Shown here piece after piece: positions 1-6,649 of a stretch of 20,439 nt of DNA (its first letter is position 1; the number at the start of each line of letters is the position of its first letter). The notes under the pieces were generated by a model, which was given only the letters and a program-made list of their open reading frames with translations, was not told the origin of the DNA and did no database searches. A program made the translations under genes and the position numbers. This DNA comes from Hylemonella sp. UBA6679 (GTDB lineage: Bacteria; Pseudomonadota; Gammaproteobacteria; Burkholderiales; Burkholderiaceae_C), in assembly GCA_002454975.1 (NCBI GenBank), contig DKJZ01000082.1, forward strand, positions 1 to 20,439, written 5' to 3'.

Positions 1-300
1 ATGACCAAGTTCACCACCGAAATCGGCTTCAAAGGTTTCCAAAATGCCGACGAAGTGGGCGCGGCTGCGGTGGACTACCTGCGTGTGGCAGGCCACCTGG
101 TGTTTGCCTACTTCTTTGCGCGCATGGCGCAAGTGGCCTTGCGTGAAATTGCTGCGGGCAACACCGACCCCTTCTACCCTGCCAAGTTGCAGACCGCGCG
201 TTTTTACTTCGCCAAGCTGCTGCCCGAAACCGCCACGCTCATGCGCACGGCGCGAGCCGGTGCTGCGTCCTTGATGGACACCGATTTGGCCCTGGCCTGA
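1..300 (+). CDS. Acyl-CoA dehydrogenase, C-terminal end (partial)
   Basis: This is the last 99 residues of an acyl-CoA dehydrogenase, cut by the window edge; the ATG at base 1 is probably an internal Met. The enzyme would carry out the FAD-dependent first step of beta-oxidation (acyl-CoA to trans-2-enoyl-CoA) in the cytoplasm. The visible part is the helical C-terminal domain of the roughly 600-residue acyl-CoA dehydrogenases, with the typical segment GNTDPFYPAKLQTARFYF and the ending LPETATLMRTARAG. The active-site base and FAD-binding domains lie outside the window. The stop TGA is followed after 10 bases by the next start, and the two reading frames lie in one operon with a hydroxyacyl-CoA dehydrogenase and a thiolase. 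Substrate chain length cannot be read from this fragment. The family call rests on recognition of the C-terminal sequence style. Confidence 0.82.
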   Translation: MTKFTTEIGFKGFQNADEVGAAAVDYLRVAGHLVFAYFFARMAQVALREIAAGNTDPFYPAKLQTARFYFAKLLPETATLMRTARAGAASLMDTDLALA

Positions 301-310
301 AGGAACTGCC

Positions 311-2707
311 ATGTCCCGTTTTTTGGTGAAAAAAGTCGCCGTGCTCGGCGCGGGCGTGATGGGTGCGCAAATTGCAGCGCACCTGGTCAACGTCAAAGTG
401 CCGGTGGTCTTGTTTGACCTGCCCGGCAAAGACAGCCCCAACGGCATCGTGACCAAGGCCATCGAGGGCCTGAAAAAACTCAAGCCCGCGCCCTTGGGCG
501 TGGCCTCGGATGCTGAGCTGATTCAAGCAGCCAACTATGAGCAGCACCTTGATCTGCTCAAAGACTGCGACCTCATCATCGAGGCCATTGCCGAGCGCAT
601 GGACTGGAAGCGCGATCTCTACCAAAAGATCGCGCCACACATTGGTGCGCACACCATCGTGGCCTCCAACACCTCGGGCTTGTCCATCACGCAACTCAGT
701 GAAGCCTTGCCTGAAGCGCTGCGCCCGCGCTTTTGTGGCATCCACTTTTTCAACCCGCCGCGTTACATGACCTTGGTGGAGCTGATTGCCACGCCTGCCA
801 CGCAGCCGCACATCCTCGACGACCTGGAAACCTTTGTCACCAGCGGCCTGGGCAAGAACGTGGTGCGCGCCAAAGACACGCCCAACTTCATTGCCAACCG
901 CATTGGCATTGCTGGCATGTTGGCCACCATGAAAGAGGTGGAGAACTTCGGTTTGACACCCGATGTGGTGGACGACCTCACGGGCAAAAAGCTCGGCCGC
1001 GCCAGCTCAGGCACTTTCCGCACCGCAGACGTGGTGGGCTTGGACACCATGGCCCACGTCATCAAGACGCTGCAAGACACCCTGAGTGCACAGACCGACC
1101 CGTTCTACAGCAGCTTTGCCACCCCCTTGGTGCTTAAAACCCTGCTCGACAAAGGCCACTTGGGTCAAAAAACCAAGGCTGGTTTTTTCAAGAAGGTGGG
1201 GCGCGACATCCAACGCTTTGACCTGAGCGAGGGCGACTACGTGCCCGCTGGCGCCAAGGCCGACGAGGTGTATGGCCGCATGCTCAAAAAGCCAGCTGCC
1301 GAGCGCCTCAAACTCTTGCGCAACAGCGAAGGCGCCCAGGGCCAATTCTTGTGGGCGATTTTGCGCAACAGCTTTCACTACGCAGCCATCCACTTGGCTT
1401 CGATTGCCGACACCGCGCGCGATGTGGACTTCGCCATGCGCTTTGGTTTTGGCATGAAGCAAGGCCCGTTCGAGCTCTGGCAAGACGCCGGCTGGCTCGA
1501 GGTGGCCAAGATGGTGCAAGAAGACATCGACGCTGGCAAGGCCTTGTGCGCTGCACCGCTGCCCGACTGGGTGTTCAAAGGCCCCGTGGCCGATGCCGGT
1601 GGTGTGCACACCTCGCAAGGTTCTTGGAACCCCAGCACGCAACAGTTTGAAGGCAAGCGCGAGCTGCCGGTGTATGCGCGTCAGCACTTCCCGCAAGACG
1701 TGTTGGGTGCGCACGCCCCGCAGGCCATGAAGAGCGGCACCACCTTGTTCGAGAACAGCGCGCTGCGTGTGTGGACGCTCGATGGTGAGGTCTTGATTGC
1801 CAGCATCAAAACCAAGATGCACGCCATCAGCCCCGATGTGACCGAAGGCCTCATGCAAGCCGTGGACTTGGCCGAGAAAAACTACCAGGGCTTGGTGATT
1901 TGGTCGCCCGATGAGATGTTCTCAGCCGGTGCAGATTTGCAGTCCATGCTGCCCGCCTTCATGGTCGGTGGCGTGGGCATGATCGAAGGTGTGGAAGCCG
2001 AGTTGCAAAACTTGATGCTGCGCTTGCGTTACGCCAGTGTGCCCACCGTGGCGGCCGTACAGGGCCTGGCCTTGGGGGGCGGCTGCGAAATGGCGGTGTA
2101 CTGCGCCAAGCGCGTGGCGGCCATGGAGTCGTACATCGGCTTGGTGGAAGTGGGCGTGGGCCTGGTGCCCGGTGCCGGTGGCTTGACCTACATTGCCCGC
2201 CGCGCTGCAGAAAACGCAGCTGCTTCTACTGGCAAAGACATCCTGCCTTTCTTGACCGAGGGCTTCACCGCCGCGGCCATGGCCAAGGTGGGCACCAGCG
2301 CGCTGGAGTCGCGCAAGCTGGGCTACCTGCTCGAAAGCGATGTGGTGGTGCCGCACAAAGACGAGCTGCTGTTTGTGGCCATCAACGAGGTCCGCAGCAT
2401 GAGCGCCTCGGGTTACCGTCCACCGCACCCGCGTCAGTTTGCGGTGGCAGGGCGCAGTGGTCTGGCCACCATCAAGGGGCAATTGGTCAACATGCGCGAT
2501 GGTGGTTTCATCAGTGCGCATGATTTCCACATCGCCAGCTTGATCGCCAACGTGGTGACTGGCGGCGACATCAACGACGGCACCCTGGTCAACGAGGCCT
2601 ACCTCATGACCCTGGAGCGCAAAGCCTTCTGTGCTTTGCTGACCCACCCAAAAACACAAGCCCGCATCATGGCCATGATGAACACCGGCAAACCCCTGCG
2701 TAACTGA
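311..2707 (+). CDS. 3-hydroxyacyl-CoA dehydrogenase / enoyl-CoA hydratase bifunctional enzyme (FadN-type)
   Basis: This 798-residue cytoplasmic enzyme should hydrate enoyl-CoA and oxidise 3-hydroxyacyl-CoA with NAD+. The N-terminal half is the dehydrogenase: Rossmann motif GAGVMG at residues 13-18 and the HFFNPPRYMTLVEL block with the catalytic pair His145 and Glu157. The C-terminal third is a crotonase domain: FSAGADL at 537-543 and LGGGCEMA with Glu593, then Glu613 in GLVEVGVG. The 20-residue spacing of these two glutamates matches the two catalytic glutamates of FadB (119 and 139). The domain order is the reverse of E. coli FadB (hydratase first) and matches Bacillus FadN in order and length. 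An AGGA ribosome site lies six bases before ATG 311. The preceding dehydrogenase ends 10 bases upstream and the thiolase starts 8 bases downstream, so the three genes are probably co-transcribed. Confidence 0.93.
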   Translation: MSRFLVKKVAVLGAGVMGAQIAAHLVNVKVPVVLFDLPGKDSPNGIVTKAIEGLKKLKPAPLGVASDAELIQAANYEQHLDLLKDCDLIIEAIAERMDWKRDLYQKIAPHIGAHTIVASNTSGLSITQLSEALPEALRPRFCGIHFFNPPRYMTLVELIATPATQPHILDDLETFVTSGLGKNVVRAKDTPNFIANRIGIAGMLATMKEVENFGLTPDVVDDLTGKKLGRASSGTFRTADVVGLDTMAHVIKTLQDTLSAQTDPFYSSFATPLVLKTLLDKGHLGQKTKAGFFKKVGRDIQRFDLSEGDYVPAGAKADEVYGRMLKKPAAERLKLLRNSEGAQGQFLWAILRNSFHYAAIHLASIADTARDVDFAMRFGFGMKQGPFELWQDAGWLEVAKMVQEDIDAGKALCAAPLPDWVFKGPVADAGGVHTSQGSWNPSTQQFEGKRELPVYARQHFPQDVLGAHAPQAMKSGTTLFENSALRVWTLDGEVLIASIKTKMHAISPDVTEGLMQAVDLAEKNYQGLVIWSPDEMFSAGADLQSMLPAFMVGGVGMIEGVEAELQNLMLRLRYASVPTVAAVQGLALGGGCEMAVYCAKRVAAMESYIGLVEVGVGLVPGAGGLTYIARRAAENAAASTGKDILPFLTEGFTAAAMAKVGTSALESRKLGYLLESDVVVPHKDELLFVAINEVRSMSASGYRPPHPRQFAVAGRSGLATIKGQLVNMRDGGFISAHDFHIASLIANVVTGGDINDGTLVNEAYLMTLERKAFCALLTHPKTQARIMAMMNTGKPLRN

Positions 2708-2715
2708 GGACAGCC

Positions 2716-3912
2716 ATGAAACAAGTTCAAGACGCTTACATCGTCGCAGCCACACGCTCGCCCATCGGTCGTTCGCACCGCGGCGTGTTTCGCCAAACCC
2801 GCCCCGATGAATTGCTGGTCAAGGTGCTGCAGTCGGCCCTGAGCCAAGTGCCCAGCCTGGACCCTGCCGCCATTGAAGACGTGATTTGCGGCTGCGCCAT
2901 TCCCGAAGGCGCGCAAGGCCTGAACATCGCGCGCATTGGCGCGGTGCTGGCGGGCCTGCCCAACAGCGTGGGCGGCATCACCGTCAACCGCTTTTGCGCC
3001 TCGGGCCTGAGCGCGGTGCAAATGGCTGCCGACCGCATCCGCGTGGGCGAAGCCGATGTGATGATTGCCAGCGGTGTGGAGAGCATGAGCATGGTGCCCA
3101 TGATGGGCAACACGCCCTCGCTTTCGCCAGCCATGTATTTGAATGACGAGAACATTGGCATTGCCTACGGCATGGGCCTGACCGCCGAGAAAGTGGCCAC
3201 GCAATGGAAGGTCAACCGCGATGCGCAAGACGCGTTTGCGGTGCAGTCGCACCAGCGCGCTGTGGCCGCCATGGCCGCTGGCGAATTCACCAACGAAATC
3301 ACCCCCTTTGAGGTCACCGATCGCACGCCCGACCTGGCCAGTGGCGAGGTGAAAACCACCACACGCACCATCAGCCTGGATGAGGGTGCGCGGCCCGACA
3401 CGTCGATGGAAGGCCTGGCCAAGCTCAAGACAGTGTTTGCTGCGCGCGGCTCGGTCACCGCGGGCAACAGCTCGCAAACCTCGGATGGCGCAGGCGCGCT
3501 GATTTTGGCCAGCGAAGCGGCCGTCAAGCGTTTTGGCTTGACACCTTTGGCGCGTTTTGTGAGTTATGCCAGCCGTGGTGTGCCCCCGCACATCATGGGC
3601 ATCGGCCCGATCGAGGCCATTCCTGCTGCGCTCAAGTACGCAGGCCTCAAGCAAGACGACATCGACTGGTACGAGCTCAACGAAGCGTTTGCTGCGCAGT
3701 CATTGGCTGTGCTCAACACCCTGGGCCTGGACCCTGCCAAGGTCAACCCCATGGGCGGCGCGATTGCCCTGGGTCACCCGCTGGGGGCGACCGGTGCCAT
3801 TCGCTCGGCCACCGTGGTGCACGCGCTGCGCCGCAAGAACCTGAAGTACGGCATGGTCACCATGTGCGTGGGCATGGGGCAGGGCGCTGCGGGTATTTTT
3901 GAGCGCGTGTGA
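2716..3912 (+). CDS. fadA: Acetyl-CoA C-acyltransferase (3-ketoacyl-CoA thiolase)
   Basis: This 398-residue thiolase would cleave 3-ketoacyl-CoA with CoA to give acetyl-CoA and an acyl-CoA two carbons shorter, the last step of the beta-oxidation round. All three classic thiolase sites are visible: nucleophile Cys94 in NRFCASGLSA, His354 in GGAIALGHPLGATGA, and Cys384 in MCVGMGQGAAG near the C-terminus. The length is normal for the family. The start is well supported by GAGGA at 2706-2710, five bases before the ATG and overlapping the upstream stop codon. It is the third gene of the operon with the acyl-CoA dehydrogenase and FadN-type enzyme, which favours a degradative FadA-type role over biosynthetic acetoacetyl-CoA thiolase, although the residues alone do not separate the two. 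The symbol is by role, not by proven orthology. Confidence 0.93.
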   Translation: MKQVQDAYIVAATRSPIGRSHRGVFRQTRPDELLVKVLQSALSQVPSLDPAAIEDVICGCAIPEGAQGLNIARIGAVLAGLPNSVGGITVNRFCASGLSAVQMAADRIRVGEADVMIASGVESMSMVPMMGNTPSLSPAMYLNDENIGIAYGMGLTAEKVATQWKVNRDAQDAFAVQSHQRAVAAMAAGEFTNEITPFEVTDRTPDLASGEVKTTTRTISLDEGARPDTSMEGLAKLKTVFAARGSVTAGNSSQTSDGAGALILASEAAVKRFGLTPLARFVSYASRGVPPHIMGIGPIEAIPAALKYAGLKQDDIDWYELNEAFAAQSLAVLNTLGLDPAKVNPMGGAIALGHPLGATGAIRSATVVHALRRKNLKYGMVTMCVGMGQGAAGIFERV

Positions 3913-3934
3913 TGAACACCCTGCCGGCCTATGC

Positions 3935-4025
3935 CCGGGCCACACAGCCGGGACACACACCTGGGCTACACACCCGGGCCATAGACCTGGGTGAAACTCT
4001 TGGGTGACCCACCTAGGATAGGCCG
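3935..4025. repeat. Degenerate 13-bp tandem repeat, seven units
   Basis: Seven consecutive 13-base units fill most of the 159-base gap between the thiolase and the next gene. Units start at 3935, 3948, 3961, 3974, 3987, 4000 and 4013. Examples are CCGGGCCACACAG, CCGGGACACACAC, CTGGGCTACACAC, CCGGGCCATAGAC and CTGGGTGAAACTC. The first five keep a C(C/T)GGG head; the last two are more diverged (TTGGG, CTAGG). The gap contains no convincing ORF, and I see no U-tailed terminator hairpin in it. Confidence 0.8.
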
Positions 4026-4071
4026 GCAGCTGCGTCGCTTACGATGCAGTCTTTGACAGACAACAAGCTTT

Positions 4072-4887
4072 ATGCACCCTTTTGACCAAGCGCTGAGCCT
4101 GGAGCCGGTGTCCCCAGGCGTGTTTCGGGGGCACAGCAGCCCCGCCTACTGGAACATGGTGGGTCCCTTTGGGGGCAGCACCGCAGCCACCCTGCTCAAA
4201 GCCGTGCTCAGCCACCCCGACTGCCTGGGCGAGCCTGTCTCGCTCACCGTCAATTACGCCGGCGCCTTGGGCGATGGTGCCTTTGAAGTGCGCCTAGAGG
4301 CCGCGCGCACCAACCGCTCCACCCAGCACTGGACAGCCGCCATTTGGCAGTGCGAGGCTGATGGCCAATGGCGCATCAACACCACCGCCACCGTGCTCAC
4401 AGCGGTGCGCCGCGAGACCTGGTCGCAATCCGATGTGCCCGTGCCTCAGGTACCACCGCCCCAGGATGTGACGCGTTTTGAATTGTTTGACAGCGTGGCT
4501 TGGATCAAGCAATACGAGACCCGCCCCATCGTGGGCGCTTTGCCCCCGGTGTGGGATGGCAGCCTGCGTTCAAGCCTGATGCAGCTTTGGATGCGTGATG
4601 CCCAGCCGCGGGCCATCGACCACCTGGCCTTGGCGGCCATGTCGGATGTGTTTTACCCGCGCATTTGGTTGCGTCGTGCGCTGCGTGTGCCTGCCGGCAC
4701 GGTGTCGATGACGGTCTATTTTCATGCCGATGCGCCCACCTTGGCCGCCACCGGCTCAGGCTTTGTCTTGGGCCAGGCACAGACGCAAGCTTTTCACAAC
4801 AATTTCTTTGACCAAACAGCCCAACTCTGGAACGAAGCCGGGCAGATCCTCACCACGTCTCACCAAATTGTTTATTACAAGGAATGA
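4072..4887 (+). CDS. TesB-like acyl-CoA thioesterase (double hotdog)
   Basis: This 271-residue protein should hydrolyse acyl-CoA to free fatty acid and CoA in the cytoplasm. It looks like two hotdog folds in tandem: an N-terminal one with GPFGGSTAATLLKAV followed by the long strand segment LTVNYAGAL, and a C-terminal one with HLALAAMSDVFYPR and the ending LTTSHQIVYYKE. In E. coli TesB an Asp-Gln-Thr network does catalysis. Here Asp192 (in AAMSD) and Gln265 (in SHQ) are the plausible counterparts, by inference from position. No good Shine-Dalgarno precedes ATG 4072, and no better in-frame start is apparent, so the start is less certain. The stop overlaps a possible ATG of the following crotonase gene, giving a tight two-gene unit that suggests joint action on fatty acyl-CoA. 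The natural substrate is unknown. Confidence 0.8.
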   Translation: MHPFDQALSLEPVSPGVFRGHSSPAYWNMVGPFGGSTAATLLKAVLSHPDCLGEPVSLTVNYAGALGDGAFEVRLEAARTNRSTQHWTAAIWQCEADGQWRINTTATVLTAVRRETWSQSDVPVPQVPPPQDVTRFELFDSVAWIKQYETRPIVGALPPVWDGSLRSSLMQLWMRDAQPRAIDHLALAAMSDVFYPRIWLRRALRVPAGTVSMTVYFHADAPTLAATGSGFVLGQAQTQAFHNNFFDQTAQLWNEAGQILTTSHQIVYYKE

Positions 4888-4889
4888 CC

Positions 4890-5654
4890 ATGTCTGACAT
4901 CCTCGTTCACACCGAAGCCGGCGTGTGCACCATCAGCTTCAACCGCCTCTCGCGCAAGAACTCCATCACCTCCGACATGTACGCCGCCATGGCTGAGGCC
5001 ATGCAAGCTGCCAACACCGATGCGGCCATTCGTGTCGTGGTCATTCAAGGCGATGAAACCATCTTCAGCGCAGGTAACGACATTGGCGACTTTTTAGAAA
5101 AGCCCCCTTCAGGTGAAGACGCCCCGGTGTTTCGCTTTTTGCGCAACATTGCGGCCTGTCCCAAGCCCATCATTGCCGCGGTCAACGGCCCGGCCGTGGG
5201 CATTGGCACCACGCTGCTCTTCCATTGCGACCTGGTGTATGCCGGCGACAACGCCGCGTTTTCCATGCCCTTTGTGAACCTGGGTTTGTGCCCCGAAGCG
5301 GCTTCGAGCCTCTTGGTGCCGCAAATGTTTGGCTACCACCGCGCTGCTGAAGCGCTGTTGTTGGGCGAAGCGTTTTTTGCTGAAGCGGCGTTGGAAGTGG
5401 GCTTGGTCAATAAAATTTTGCCGCCCACCGAAACCAACGCGTTTGCCCAAGCGCAGGCGCGCAAACTGGCTGCCAAGCCCTTGAGTGCTGTGATGGCCAC
5501 CAAGCGCCTCATGAAGGGTGGTCAGGCCGATGCCGTGGCCCAGCGCATGGCCGAAGAAGGCCAAAGCTTTGGCCGCATGCTGCGCGAACCCGCCGCGCGT
5601 GAGGCCTTCACCGCCTTCATGGAAAAACGCAAGCCTGATTTCTCTAAGCTATAA
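4890..5654 (+). CDS. Crotonase-family enzyme, likely delta3,delta2-enoyl-CoA isomerase type
   Basis: This 254-residue crotonase-fold protein would usually be labelled enoyl-CoA hydratase. The oxyanion-hole segments are present (TIFSAGNDIGDFL and VNGPAVGIGTTLL at 98-110). However, the two hydratase glutamates are missing: the GGGCE position reads GIGTT, and the second position reads MPFVNLG instead of PE. A glutamate is found at Glu136 in NLGLCPEAASS, where peroxisomal enoyl-CoA isomerases of the ECI2/PECI type have SPEGCSS. The likely reaction is therefore moving a 3-enoyl-CoA double bond to position 2, needed for unsaturated chains. ATG 4884 overlaps the upstream stop, but AAGGA at 4879-4883 would leave it no spacer. 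It suits ATG 4890 with six bases, so I choose 4890. Specificity is inferred from motifs only. Confidence 0.85.
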   Translation: MSDILVHTEAGVCTISFNRLSRKNSITSDMYAAMAEAMQAANTDAAIRVVVIQGDETIFSAGNDIGDFLEKPPSGEDAPVFRFLRNIAACPKPIIAAVNGPAVGIGTTLLFHCDLVYAGDNAAFSMPFVNLGLCPEAASSLLVPQMFGYHRAAEALLLGEAFFAEAALEVGLVNKILPPTETNAFAQAQARKLAAKPLSAVMATKRLMKGGQADAVAQRMAEEGQSFGRMLREPAAREAFTAFMEKRKPDFSKL

Positions 5655-5705
5655 AATTCATAGCTACTACTTGAACAATATCGCGGCAGACAGGCTTGTT
5701 TGGCC
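5652..5705. repeat. Possible degenerate copy of a Comamonadaceae-type intergenic repeat
   Basis: The short gap after the isomerase gene is clearly AT-richer than its surroundings and contains the core CATAGCTA at 5659-5666. It resembles, from memory, small dispersed repeats with TAGCTGCTAGCGCTT-like cores seen in Comamonadaceae genomes. A segment with a similar TATAGCTA core occurs in opposite orientation near 9784 inside the DUF3025 gene. The identification is tentative and rests on pattern memory, not on a search. Confidence 0.3.
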
Positions 5706-5717
5706 TTAGAAAGACGT

Positions 5718-6203
5718 ATGAAAAAAGATTTGCCGCCGCTCGACGTGGTGTTTGAAGAGAACTTCATCGCTGAGGTCAAAGACATTTTTGAGAAAAAAAT
5801 TGTCTTCAACGAGGTGCTGGGTTTGAAGATCACCTCCCTGTCTCCCAGGGTGGTGACGGCCAGCATCGAGATGCGCCACGAGTTGGTGGGCCACTACGCG
5901 TACAACCGCATCCACGGTGGGGTGATCAGCGCTTGCTTGGACACCATGGGCGGCCTGGCCTGCATGGCGGCCATGGGCGCGCGCCACATGGACGAGCCCG
6001 TGGCCCAGCGTGTGCAACGCTTTGCCAAGTTGGGCACCATCGATTTGCGTGTGGACTACCTGCGCCCTGGCATCGGCGAGCGCTTTGTGTTGCGTGCCGA
6101 GGTGTTGCGCCTGGGCTCACGGGTGGGCTCGACCCGCATGGAGTTTGCAGGCACCGATGGCCTGCTGATGTCCAGCGGCAGCGGCGCCTACATCGTGTCT
6201 TGA
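5718..6203 (+). CDS. PaaI-like hotdog thioesterase
   Basis: This 161-residue single-hotdog protein probably hydrolyses acyl- or aryl-CoA thioesters. The motif RIHGGVISACLDTMGGLA is the PaaI-family active site: His66, Gly67, Gly68 and the putative catalytic Asp75. The strand segments IDLRVDYLRPG and RTRVGSTR-like region that follow are typical of the family. An alternative TTG start at 5700 would add six residues, but ATG 5718, preceded by the purine-rich AGAAAG, gives the standard family beginning, so I choose it. It lies 63 bases after the isomerase gene on the same strand and could belong to that transcript. Its stop is one base away from the stop of the convergent yciA-like gene. The substrate is unknown; neighbouring fatty acid genes make an acyl-CoA more likely than phenylacetyl-CoA. 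Confidence 0.85.
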   Translation: MKKDLPPLDVVFEENFIAEVKDIFEKKIVFNEVLGLKITSLSPRVVTASIEMRHELVGHYAYNRIHGGVISACLDTMGGLACMAAMGARHMDEPVAQRVQRFAKLGTIDLRVDYLRPGIGERFVLRAEVLRLGSRVGSTRMEFAGTDGLLMSSGSGAYIVS

Positions 6204-6204
6204 G

Positions 6205-6615
6205 TCAGGGCTGCTGCGGCACCGGGCGGGGCTTGCCCTGCTCGTCAATGGCCACATAGGTCAGCGAGGCTTCGGTCACCTTCACATACTGGCCCTGGGC
6301 GCGAAAACGCTCGGCATACACCTCCACCTGCACCGTCATCGAGGTTCGCCCAATGCGGGTGAGCTTGGCGTAAAACGACAAAATATCACCCACGCGCACC
6401 GGCTGCTTGAAGATGAACTCGTTGACGGCCACGGTGGCCATGCGCCCGCCAGCAAAGCGGGCTGGAATCACCGAACCGGCCAAGTCCACCTGCGCCATCA
6501 CCCATCCACCGAAAATATCGCCATTGGCGTTGCAGTCCGCCGGCATCGGGATGACTTTGAGCACAAGTTCTTCTTGGCAGGGCGGCAGAGGTGGTGTGTA
6601 GGTGGCAGCAGACAT
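6205..6615 (-). CDS. yciA: YciA-type acyl-CoA thioesterase
   Basis: This 136-residue hotdog thioesterase is close to E. coli YciA and Haemophilus HI0827, broad-range acyl-CoA hydrolases. The family signature ADCNANGDIFGGWVMAQVD is at residues 26-44, with Asp44 being the residue known as catalytic in HI0827. The second half has AVNEFIFKQPVRVGD and ends EGKPRPVP like YciA. The open frame runs further upstream, to 6729, but that part has no family similarity and would overlap the divergent ABC transporter gene. The start at 6615 matches the family and has AAGGA about 10 bases upstream. The gene converges on the PaaI-like gene with a single base between the stops, and is divergent from the ABC exporter with 34 bases between starts. 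It may limit acyl-CoA build-up and recycle CoA. Confidence 0.92.
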   Translation of the reverse strand: MSAATYTPPLPPCQEELVLKVIPMPADCNANGDIFGGWVMAQVDLAGSVIPARFAGGRMATVAVNEFIFKQPVRVGDILSFYAKLTRIGRTSMTVQVEVYAERFRAQGQYVKVTEASLTYVAIDEQGKPRPVPQQP

Positions 6616-6649
6616 CAAGCACAATCCTTTCAAACAAACATTGTCCACC

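Noticed and set aside
2599..3654. 351-residue open frame on the minus strand opposite the thiolase
   Set aside because: It is antisense to a thiolase with all catalytic residues; no domain or ribosome site supports it.
4884..4889. ATG at 4884 as the start of the isomerase gene
   Set aside because: The ribosome site AAGGA would directly abut it; ATG 4890 has proper spacing.
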